A stretch of 64,000 bases of DNA from a virus. Below are positions 1-5,990 of the stretch, piece after piece. Location: IMG/VR virus record IMGVR_UViG_3300021599_001018, positions 1 through 64,000 of that record; one strand, given 5' to 3'. The position numbers and the translations under genes were made by a program. Within the stretch, counting starts at the first letter, position 1, and the number at the start of each line of letters is the position of its first letter. The notes under the pieces were generated by a model that had not been told where the DNA came from, made no database searches, and saw nothing but the letters and a program-made list of their open reading frames with translations.

Positions 1-19
1 TATAGAGAAGGGTATTCAT
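1..19 (-). CDS. possible 5' end of a further gene running off the left edge
   Basis: An ATG on the minus strand at 19-17 is followed by six open codons (MNTLLY) up to the window edge. It lies about 48 bases downstream of an ATATTTAT promoter-like octamer, with a hairpin in between. Six codons cannot establish a gene; the call rests only on position. Confidence 0.25.
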
Positions 20-41
20 TAACCAACTATAAAAATAATAA

Positions 42-59
42 ATCCTATATGAATAGGAT
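42..59 (-). terminator. hairpin after the bS21 gene (terminator or leader hairpin)
   Basis: The arms ATCCTAT (42-48) and ATAGGAT (53-59) form a perfect 7-bp stem with a 4-base loop. On the minus strand the stem is followed by TTTATTATTTTT, as in an intrinsic terminator for the ferritin/bS21 operon. It sits downstream of a promoter-like octamer (68-75), so it could instead be a leader hairpin of the next gene. The stem is AT-rich and short. Confidence 0.45.
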
Positions 60-67
60 ATTTAGAA

Positions 68-75
68 ATAAATAT
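68..75 (-). promoter_or_regulatory. putative late promoter octamer ATATTTAT
   Basis: Exact copy of the octamer shared by many upstream regions in this window, here in the gap between the bS21 stop and the left edge. It would serve a gene starting at about position 19 or further left. Confidence 0.45.
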
Positions 76-92
76 ATAATTTTTTTAGAAAA

Positions 93-281
93 CTAAATAA
101 ATTTATTATTTATTTTATTTTTTCTTTTAGCTTCTTCCGAAACTAATCGTTTTTGTACTGAGGGCTTTACATAAGTCTGCCTTCCTCTCAACTCTTCTAT
201 CTGTTTTACGTTTTGTACTTTCTTTTTATACGATTTCAAAGCACCCTCTATGTTGCCGTTCTTAATTTCTATAATCAGCAT
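93..281 (-). CDS. rpsU: ribosomal protein bS21, phage-encoded
   Basis: The 62-residue protein has the size and features of bacterial small-subunit protein bS21: a short N-terminal beta segment (LIIEIKNG), the helix with an ALKSYKKK pattern, the ELRGRQTYVKPS segment matching the bS21 RRREFYEKP region, and a basic C-terminal tail. In the ribosome bS21 binds the 30S platform near the 3' end of 16S rRNA and affects initiation. Phage-encoded bS21 is known from many large phages. In Bacteroidota bS21 helps to hide the anti-Shine-Dalgarno, so a phage copy could re-tune initiation. The gene is the last of a tight minus-strand operon, three bases after the ferritin gene. Identification is firm by sequence pattern; incorporation into host ribosomes is inferred. 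Confidence 0.88.
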   Translation of the reverse strand: MLIIEIKNGNIEGALKSYKKKVQNVKQIEELRGRQTYVKPSVQKRLVSEEAKRKNKINNKFI

Positions 282-284
282 AGT

Positions 285-818
285 TTATACTTTGAAATAG
301 ATTTCTTCGTAGTGTAATATATCTAATAGATTTGTTGGGTCAATTATTTGTGCAGCGTTTAATAGGTCAGAGTATTCTGCTACCGATTTGGTTTGTCCCT
401 GTCTTAATTCTTGTAGAAAATCAAATGTTGCCAAATCATGCTGGAATATTTTTTGAGAAGTTTCGTTGTATTTTTCAAATAGTCCAAACTCTAATGCATA
501 GGCTTTGTTTACAATATCAATAAGTCCAGCGAATTGAATGTTTAGCTTTACTGCTGGCATTGTTGGAGTTATGTTCCAATCTACCATATAGTTTTGTAGT
601 AATTCGGCGTGTGTTAATTCATTTACTGCTTCTTGTGCAAAAAATGCAGCTGCGTTATTATACCCAACACCTTTACAAAAGTTACTTGCGTTTCTGTAAA
701 AAAAGTGTGCGGTATATTCATCGTGTAACCTTTCGTTTAACAATGCTACAGTAGCACTGCCTAATATCTTAGGATTTATTGCTTTTGCCATTGTTAATGC
801 TTTAATGTTCGTTGCCAT
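285..818 (-). CDS. ferritin-like iron-storage protein
   Basis: At 177 residues this matches bacterial non-haem ferritin (FtnA type) over most of its length. The four-helix bundle pattern is clear: LNERLHDEYTAHFFY (helix A, Glu34), AVNELTHAELL (helix B, Glu67 and His70 of an ExxH motif), an ALEFGLFEKYNE helix C (Glu110) and FLQELRQGQ in helix D (Gln142). These align with the ferroxidase ligands Glu17, Glu50, His53, Glu94 and Gln127 of E. coli FtnA; the acidic residue near FtnA Glu130 seems to be replaced. Members oxidise Fe(II) and store it, or protect DNA from Fenton chemistry. It sits between structural genes and bS21. Whether it works in the infected cell or travels in the virion cannot be told. 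Confidence 0.82.
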   Translation of the reverse strand: MATNIKALTMAKAINPKILGSATVALLNERLHDEYTAHFFYRNASNFCKGVGYNNAAAFFAQEAVNELTHAELLQNYMVDWNITPTMPAVKLNIQFAGLIDIVNKAYALEFGLFEKYNETSQKIFQHDLATFDFLQELRQGQTKSVAEYSDLLNAAQIIDPTNLLDILHYEEIYFKV

Positions 819-825
819 AACTTAT

Positions 826-1245
826 TTATTTTTTATTTTTTAATCCTAATCTTTCAAACATTTCCTGTTCGGTAATTTCTGCTATTTCAAAATATCTACC
901 GAGAACATGCCCCATATCTTCGTAAAGGGCTTCTAATCTTTGTTCTTGTGCATATGCTAAACCGGCCTCTTTATCAAACTTCTCTTGTAATTTCTTTAAC
1001 TCACCCATATTGCGTTTAACAGTAACTCTATCAAACCAATCACCGGCTTCACGTAAAGTATATTCTTGTGCGGCATCTGCTATTGCTCCAAGCGTTTCTG
1101 AAATCTTACGAATATCAGATTTTCTATTCATTTGCTCTCTGTGTTGTCCGTAAGTAGAAATGATTTCCAAAAAATGCTTTTTAATTTCAGTTGGCATTTT
1201 TTGAAATTCCTCACTCTCTTTTAATATATCTTTTAACTTTATCAT
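826..1245 (-). CDS. conserved phage protein of the head-assembly cluster, function unknown
   Basis: The 139-residue protein is mostly helical and charged. It begins with MIKLKDILKESEE, a short amphipathic helix ending in (L/I)-x-E, similar to the N-termini of several other proteins in this window and reminiscent of T4 capsid-targeting sequences cleaved by gp21. It lies two genes downstream of the prohead protease and could be an internal head or scaffold component. I recognise no catalytic motif. Confidence 0.6.
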   Translation of the reverse strand: MIKLKDILKESEEFQKMPTEIKKHFLEIISTYGQHREQMNRKSDIRKISETLGAIADAAQEYTLREAGDWFDRVTVKRNMGELKKLQEKFDKEAGLAYAQEQRLEALYEDMGHVLGRYFEIAEITEQEMFERLGLKNKK

Positions 1246-1249
1246 TTTA

Positions 1250-1759
1250 TTAAAATTCGGTATTATTTAATTTACTAATCATAGAGTTAATATCTTTACC
1301 CATTTTGAATGCCAAATCATATCCTTTACTACGCATTATATCTTTTCTATCCATCTTATCATTCATCTCTCCTCTAATATCATCTAAACATTTATAAGCC
1401 AATTTAAGTTGCTCAATCGCATCATCAAGTTTACTATCTATGTTTAACTTTTTATCACCAATAGCCTCACCCATCCAATCGTGGTCAGCGTTTCCAGTCT
1501 TTTTTCTGGTAACAACATCGTACTTTTTAAGTTTCTGAACGGTTTGTGTTAATTGACTTGGTGTTATACCCAATGAATCAATTACTCTTGCTATTACTGC
1601 CTGCTCTCTTTTCTTTGTAAGATTGTAAGATTTTATCGTACTAATAAGTCTTTCTAAAAATTTTTCAACTCTGGCTGGCAATGCAACTTCCATATCTTCT
1701 AGGGCTTCATTTACCTTCTTTTTATTTCCGTTTGGTATTAAGTTTATAAGTTTTGCCAT
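1250..1759 (-). CDS. unknown head-cluster protein, possible prohead core component
   Basis: This is a 169-residue, lysine-rich, predominantly helical protein with no motif I recognise. A segment VIDSLGITPSQLTQTVQKL (about residues 60-78) could be a small helix-turn-helix-like bundle. It starts seven bases after the prohead protease stop, the place where T4-like phages often keep the scaffold gene 22, so a scaffold role is possible. That idea rests on position only; it is shorter than gp22. Confidence 0.55.
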   Translation of the reverse strand: MAKLINLIPNGNKKKVNEALEDMEVALPARVEKFLERLISTIKSYNLTKKREQAVIARVIDSLGITPSQLTQTVQKLKKYDVVTRKKTGNADHDWMGEAIGDKKLNIDSKLDDAIEQLKLAYKCLDDIRGEMNDKMDRKDIMRSKGYDLAFKMGKDINSMISKLNNTEF

Positions 1760-1766
1760 TTTATAT

Positions 1767-2357
1767 TTAGTTTAATTCGATTAGTATTTCTCTCATAAGG
1801 TCTTGTGCTTTACACCATTTTCCACATTCTTCTGCGATTTGCTGCCACTGTTTTGATTCATTTATTGGTGCCATAAATGCTCCATGCGTCGATGGGTTAG
1901 AAACAAAGTCCCAAGCAATAAGGTCAAAATCTTCCTGAACTATTACAGTCCCATCCGACATTTCTTTTACTGAACCTACGCCTCTACTGCTTATTCCAAG
2001 TCTTATATTATTTTTAAGTAATTCCCTTAATATATTTCCAGATGGAGTTGAAAGTATTTCTACTTTACCCATAACATCATCACCTTCCCACCAAATATCA
2101 ACTATATTATGTGATACATTTTTAAGATTAACAACAGGGGAGTCAGGATGGTCTAATTCACCCAAAGCCCTTCTTTCTCTAATTAGTTGTTCGTACTTCA
2201 TACATTCTCTTTTGAGAACATCTTTTGGATAACGTCTTTTATTTTGATTAGGAGCACCGCTTCTTTGTAGGATTCCCTGAACTATAAGAGTCCCATTAGA
2301 CTCTTCTTTAATTTTAGCCTCAAATAAATGTGTTTCTATAAGTAATGCTTTATTCAT
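1767..2357 (-). CDS. 21: prohead core protease, T4 gp21-like
   Basis: The 196-residue protein has the hallmarks of the gp21/U9 serine protease family: an N-terminal beta region (GTLIVQGILQRSG, NKRRYPKDVL), the catalytic-His segment ALGELDHPDS (His70) and the catalytic-Ser segment LGISSRGVGS (Ser123/Ser124). Such proteases mature the prohead by cutting scaffold, core and capsid proteins after (L/I)-x-E. The protein has a possible self-cleavage stretch near its own N-terminus (HLFEAK). The start overlaps the stop of the upstream gene (TAATG), implying translational coupling. Motifs and neighbours make this call secure. Confidence 0.93.
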   Translation of the reverse strand: MNKALLIETHLFEAKIKEESNGTLIVQGILQRSGAPNQNKRRYPKDVLKRECMKYEQLIRERRALGELDHPDSPVVNLKNVSHNIVDIWWEGDDVMGKVEILSTPSGNILRELLKNNIRLGISSRGVGSVKEMSDGTVIVQEDFDLIAWDFVSNPSTHGAFMAPINESKQWQQIAEECGKWCKAQDLMREILIELN

Positions 2358-2737
2358 TATTTTACATCATTTTTTACTTTTGAAATAACCTGATTCATAG
2401 TAGATGAATCACTCCATGCTTTGAAAAATATATTTTTTAGTTCAGTTTCAATTTCTTTTTTATTACCATCTTTTCCAAGTTGTCTATCTATCGTTGATTG
2501 AACCATTTGCATTTTTACAATTTTACCTGCCGTAGTAGTATCAATTCCACGCTTTGGATCAACCATTTTAGATACATCAGAAATAAATGCCCTATTATTA
2601 GATAATTGTTCTAAAATAGATTCTAAATGTTTTTTATTTTCTGATTTTTGATTTACATATTTTGATATTTTTTCTACCAATGTTGCAAACCAATAAAATA
2701 TAATTTTACCCAATAAGATTGTAGCTATCGTTACCAA
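2357..2737 (-). CDS. small membrane-anchored or hydrophobic-tailed head-cluster protein
   Basis: The 126-residue reading begins with a hydrophobic segment (TILLGKIIFYWF, about residues 6-17) followed by a charged helical domain. There is no in-frame ATG near the 5' end: the assigned start is TTG at 2737, the frame is open further up to 2770, and an out-of-frame ATG at 2754 overlaps the previous stop. The true start is therefore uncertain. It lies directly before the prohead protease. No family recognised; one predicted membrane helix. Confidence 0.55.
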   Translation of the reverse strand: MVTIATILLGKIIFYWFATLVEKISKYVNQKSENKKHLESILEQLSNNRAFISDVSKMVDPKRGIDTTTAGKIVKMQMVQSTIDRQLGKDGNKKEIETELKNIFFKAWSDSSTMNQVISKVKNDVK

Positions 2738-2754
2738 AAGCCCGGTAATCTCAT

Positions 2755-2979
2755 TTAGAGTTTTTTTTTATCAGCGGATTCGTTATATCCTTTTAATCTA
2801 CCTTCGGTTTTTGCTTTATATGCTTTATCTACTGCGGTGAAGAATTTCTTTTTTTCTTCATCACTCATAGAGTTAATATCTTTTCCACTTTTATCAAGCA
2901 TTGCTTTGAATAGCTTTTGATAATCATTTTCTTCAGCAATTACCTCTTTAATCAATTCTATCAATTCACTTTTTTTCAT
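2755..2979 (-). CDS. small conserved phage structural-type protein
   Basis: The 74-residue protein starts MKKSELIELIKEVIAEE, a leader type frequent among structural proteins of marine T4-like phages, with (L/I)-x-E triplets that a gp21-type protease could cut. The remainder (DYQKLFKAMLDKSG, EEKKKFFTAVDKAYK) is a small charged helical domain. The start overlaps the stop of the upstream gene by one base. It probably belongs to the prohead or virion; no enzymatic motif is visible. Confidence 0.65.
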   Translation of the reverse strand: MKKSELIELIKEVIAEENDYQKLFKAMLDKSGKDINSMSDEEKKKFFTAVDKAYKAKTEGRLKGYNESADKKKL

Positions 2980-3569
2980 TATTCGGATATTTTACGAATT
3001 TTTTGTTCAAGTTTTATTAGTCTCTCTTTTATAGTATATATATTCTTATTTGTGCGTTTCCAAAAATTTTCATTTGTAATTCCGTTTTCCTGCTTTAATC
3101 TACCATACCAATTAAGGAATTTTTCAATTTCAGCAAGCTGTTTATTTATACCGGAAATACCTTTATCTATTTTTAGTTTTGCAGGGGATTCTTCATTTCT
3201 AAGCTCTAACCAACGATTTTCATTTACTACACTATATCCGGTTAATGCTGCTTGCTTTTTACCCTTTTTCTTTTCGTTTGATTTTTTACCAAAAGCGTAT
3301 GGTGTTGCATATCCCTGAACATTGCCCGTAACATTCATTTCTTTTAAGAACTTTTCACGAACTATTTTACGGATTTGTTCTTTAATTCTTGCTATTTCAT
3401 CTTTTTTATCAGGCAATCCTTTGTGCTTTGTAGATGCGAAATCTTCGGTATCTCCTTTACTCATAGATGCTGCCGCTTTAGCAACTTCAGGAGATGCTGG
3501 TCCTTCGCCTTTGTGTGCGGCGTGAACCATTCCCATAAATCTTTGTTGTGCTTTTGATACTGCTGGCAT
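2979..3569 (-). CDS. DUF3008-type protein with coiled-coil C-terminus
   Basis: The first 55 residues (VSKAQQRFMGMVHAAHKGE, ASPEVAKAAASM, TKHKGLP) match the DUF3008 family, a short domain common in phage structural proteins. A basic helical stretch follows (IKEQIRKIVREKFLKE), then a spacer and a C-terminal coiled coil (about residues 130-196). The protein is 196 residues, longer than stand-alone DUF3008 proteins, so it is a domain fusion. Its place in the prohead gene cluster suggests a virion or prohead role. Confidence 0.7.
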   Translation of the reverse strand: MPAVSKAQQRFMGMVHAAHKGEGPASPEVAKAAASMSKGDTEDFASTKHKGLPDKKDEIARIKEQIRKIVREKFLKEMNVTGNVQGYATPYAFGKKSNEKKKGKKQAALTGYSVVNENRWLELRNEESPAKLKIDKGISGINKQLAEIEKFLNWYGRLKQENGITNENFWKRTNKNIYTIKERLIKLEQKIRKISE

Positions 3570-3573
3570 ATTG

Positions 3574-4443
3574 TTATTTTACTTTACCTTTTAATTCTTT
3601 AAGTAATTCATAACTCATCATTAAAGCCGAAAGATGCTCTTCTTTGATTTTTTTAACAGACTTCATTTGTCTGATTTGTGCGATAGTTTCTGCTAATTTT
3701 ATTTTTGTAACTTTATCGGATATTTTTCCGCCAACCTCTTTAAGACCGGTTGTCAATTTTAAGATTTCACCAGAAACATATTCTTTTAATTTTCCGGTAT
3801 CATTGATATTGTTTATATATTCTCTTAAAAGTGATTTTTGTTCTGCAGTTAAGTTCTTATATTTGTTATTAAAACTCTCAATAAGTAGTTTGTATGATAT
3901 TGCTCTTAAGTCAGAATCTTGCTTTCTATATTCTTCTAATACTGCATCTTTGAATTTTTCCTCTTTATTTTGAATTGAGGAATTGATTATTGTTTCGGTA
4001 AGTGTGAAACGTGAATTAACAATATCTGTGGGTTCGTATTGTTCCTCCGATACCGTTACTTCAAAAATTTTATATATTGAAGCCAATAGTTTGTAATTGG
4101 AAACAGAAGATTTTATGAACTCATCTATATTGTAATTTTCTTTTATAGATTTGATTAGATTATATTTTTCTTTTGTAATTTTAGCCTCATCTAATCTTTT
4201 ACGGGCTTCGCATACTGTGTCTAAAAACTTTTCGGCTTTTGCTTCCGAATTGTATTTTTCATTTATTAAATACTGATATAATTTTAATTCTTTTGAGAGC
4301 TCTTTTTTAGAGTTAAAAAACTCCTTTAAGATTTTCTCTGCAACGGATTTATTTGAAGACATGATTTCGGATGTCACCTGTCTTACTAATAGTTCAAATA
4401 TAAACCCTGTATTTTTGAATTTAGAGTGCTTTATTTTTTTCAT
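3574..4443 (-). CDS. conserved phage protein, head cluster, function unknown
   Basis: From the ATG at 4443 the protein has 289 residues. A TTG further upstream (4461) keeps the frame open but adds only MTNCSL, and it overlaps the likely leader 20 bases after an ATATTTAT octamer, so ATG is preferred. The N-terminus KFKNTGFIFELLVRQ resembles a conserved opening of uncharacterised proteins in marine T4-like phages; the rest is highly charged and all-helical. It is the first gene of the prohead-protease operon. I know of no assigned function. Confidence 0.7.
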   Translation of the reverse strand: MKKIKHSKFKNTGFIFELLVRQVTSEIMSSNKSVAEKILKEFFNSKKELSKELKLYQYLINEKYNSEAKAEKFLDTVCEARKRLDEAKITKEKYNLIKSIKENYNIDEFIKSSVSNYKLLASIYKIFEVTVSEEQYEPTDIVNSRFTLTETIINSSIQNKEEKFKDAVLEEYRKQDSDLRAISYKLLIESFNNKYKNLTAEQKSLLREYINNINDTGKLKEYVSGEILKLTTGLKEVGGKISDKVTKIKLAETIAQIRQMKSVKKIKEEHLSALMMSYELLKELKGKVK

Positions 4444-4463
4444 TAAACTGCAGTTTGTCAAAT

Positions 4464-4471
4464 ATAAATAT
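4464..4471 (-). promoter_or_regulatory. putative late promoter octamer ATATTTAT for the head cluster
   Basis: The octamer lies 20 bases upstream of the ATG at 4443. Here it continues as ATATTTATATTTG, which also contains TATATTTG, a fit to the Bacteroidota -7 consensus TAnnTTTG. It would start the operon 4443 to 93. Confidence 0.6.
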
Positions 4472-4563
4472 ATATTTCGCTAAGTTTACAATATCATAGT
4501 AATAAATATAGTTTTTTACTCCAATACAATGATTTTTTGTCAGATATTAGGGTAATAAAATAA

Positions 4564-4586
4564 AAACCCAGCAATAATCTGGGTTT
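4564..4586 (-). terminator. intrinsic terminator
   Basis: AAACCCAG (4564-4571) pairs with CTGGGTTT (4579-4586) around a 7-base loop; on the minus strand the stem is followed by TTTTATTTTATT. It ends the transcript of the lysine-rich membrane protein gene just upstream and insulates the head cluster. Confidence 0.8.
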
Positions 4587-4608
4587 ATTATTGAAATAAC
4601 TTACTATA

Positions 4609-4890
4609 TTATTCTACTGTTTTCTTTTTTGTTACTTTTTTTGTTGCTTTTGTTTTTGCAGTTTTCTTTTTTGTTGTTGCTTTCTTTTTAGCCTTTGGGG
4701 TTTCGGCAACAATATCCGGTGCTACTTCGGATTGATTTGCAGGAATTTCTAACACAGATATTTCTTCGGTAACAGTTATATCTGCCACACTTTGAATATC
4801 AACATTAGATTTTTCGGATTTTGGTTTCTTTGTTTTTAATACAACTACAACCGTAGTGATTGCGATTAAAATTAAAATTGCTAGTAACAT
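4609..4890 (-). CDS. small single-pass membrane protein with lysine-rich tail
   Basis: The 93-residue protein has one N-terminal hydrophobic helix (about residues 2-18), an acidic middle, and a C-terminal run of K-rich repeats of the KKKTAKTKATKK type, like histone H1 tails. The tail could bind nucleic acid, lipopolysaccharide or peptidoglycan from the inner membrane. The gene stands alone between its own promoter octamer and a terminator. Low-complexity composition gives no family assignment. Confidence 0.65.
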   Translation of the reverse strand: MLLAILILIAITTVVVVLKTKKPKSEKSNVDIQSVADITVTEEISVLEIPANQSEVAPDIVAETPKAKKKATTKKKTAKTKATKKVTKKKTVE

Positions 4891-4923
4891 TTTTTAGTTT
4901 TTAGTTAAAAATAAAATTCAAAT

Positions 4924-4931
4924 ATAAATAT
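4924..4931 (-). promoter_or_regulatory. putative late promoter octamer ATATTTAT
   Basis: It lies 33 bases upstream of the ATG at 4890 and is followed by ATTTG, giving TATATTTG (Bacteroidota -7-like), the same extended form as at 4464-4471. Confidence 0.6.
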
Positions 4932-4952
4932 AGGAAAATTACTTTTTATATA

Positions 4953-5363
4953 CTAATATAGATTTTGGTATACCATTCCCGATACTATCGCACCAATTAA
5001 ATATACCAATCGTTCTGTCCAAAATCCCCATTTAAGACCCGTTCTTTCTATAAAATCAATCAATGAATTTGTAGTTGTCGAAATGTAATCTATTTCTTTA
5101 TCTCTCAATAAATTTAGAATAACATCGTATAAAGTTGCTCTACTACTTGTATAAAAAATTGAATATGTAAGTATTTCAAAAAAGCCAGGAGTATAGTAAT
5201 AATCGGTGTATATTAAGGACAAACAAATACCAAATAAGATAGCCCCTATTGTAAAGGTGACTACCTTATTGATATTAGATACTTTTCCTAATGAAAGCGT
5301 TATTCTTATCCAATCTATAATTGCGGATATAATAACGGCTAGTATAGTATAAACGATAAACAT
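4953..5363 (-). CDS. small multi-pass membrane protein
   Basis: The 136-residue protein has hydrophobic segments at about residues 2-20, 32-52, 60-75 and 115-134. It is one of three consecutive small membrane proteins (4953, 5365, 5746), the kind of cluster where phages keep holins. It lacks any recognisable domain, so the holin idea is only positional. The start is one base after the stop of the upstream gene. Confidence 0.65.
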   Translation of the reverse strand: MFIVYTILAVIISAIIDWIRITLSLGKVSNINKVVTFTIGAILFGICLSLIYTDYYYTPGFFEILTYSIFYTSSRATLYDVILNLLRDKEIDYISTTTNSLIDFIERTGLKWGFWTERLVYLIGAIVSGMVYQNLY

Positions 5364-5364
5364 A

Positions 5365-5688
5365 TTATTTATCTAGTATAAACCATACATCATAATGGTC
5401 AGGCCAAAGTATAGCCCAAAAGAAAATACTACCAAGCAATACCCATACTAGTCCAAATTGGAACATTCCGGTTTTTAAGATAGGTACATTTTCATCGGAT
5501 TTTACCCATTCAGTAACACCCTTTGGTGCACCAGGTTTTTGTACTTGTACCATACTTCCCGATCTAGATGCTCTCCATCCGAAATAAAAGAAAATGAAAG
5601 CTGGTAGGTAACAGAATGCAAGTGCGATAAACATATCGTAACATTCCGCCAATGGAGCCAATGTCCATAGTAAATTAACTAATCCCAT
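5365..5688 (-). CDS. small two-pass membrane protein
   Basis: The 107-residue protein has hydrophobic helices at about residues 12-37 and 72-95, separated by a soluble loop containing QVQKPGAPKG. Two-pass topology and size would fit a class II holin, but there is no sequence signature to prove it. It may be co-transcribed with its neighbours on both sides. Confidence 0.65.
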   Translation of the reverse strand: MGLVNLLWTLAPLAECYDMFIALAFCYLPAFIFFYFGWRASRSGSMVQVQKPGAPKGVTEWVKSDENVPILKTGMFQFGLVWVLLGSIFFWAILWPDHYDVWFILDK

Positions 5689-5745
5689 AATTTTTGTTTT
5701 AGTAAAAAAATGTTGTTATAAAAATATATATTACCCAAATTCATT

Positions 5746-5988
5746 TTAGGCAAAGAAATATAATACTCCACCTAAAGCCGTAACTACCCAATCCCAAACA
5801 TCGAATTTTTCCTTTTGATAAAATTTGTCATAACACTCTTTTGCTAATCCTGCTAATGCGGCAGTTCCGAAACATATCCAACCTAAAACAGGTTGTTCAA
5901 ATAAGTTAAATCCAGCTGAGAGGATTGAGATAAGTAGTGATATTGCAAATCCTACTGTAAAGTGCATTGCTTTGTCTTGTGGTATCAT
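5746..5988 (-). CDS. YfiM/DUF2279-like small membrane protein
   Basis: The 80-residue protein shows the pattern DKAMHFTVGFAIS, then a hydrophobic hairpin, then AGLAKECYDKF and FDVWDWVVTALGG. Conserved Asp-Lys...His-Phe, Lys-Glu...Asp and Asp..Asp positions resemble the YfiM/DUF2279 and VanZ-like groups of small membrane or lipoprotein families. Such proteins are frequent in phages with unknown function. It starts two bases after the stop of the secreted protease gene, suggesting one transcript. Confidence 0.65.
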   Translation of the reverse strand: MIPQDKAMHFTVGFAISLLISILSAGFNLFEQPVLGWICFGTAALAGLAKECYDKFYQKEKFDVWDWVVTALGGVLYFFA

Positions 5989-5990
5989 AG

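Noticed and set aside
3574-4461. TTG start at 4461 for the head-cluster gene
   Set aside because: Adds six residues only and collides with the promoter octamer; ATG at 4443 is better placed.
4464-4471. Reading TATAAATA on the plus strand as T4-type late promoters for antisense transcripts
   Set aside because: The sites precede minus-strand genes at consistent distance, while no plus-strand genes follow them, so the coding-strand octamer is the better reading.
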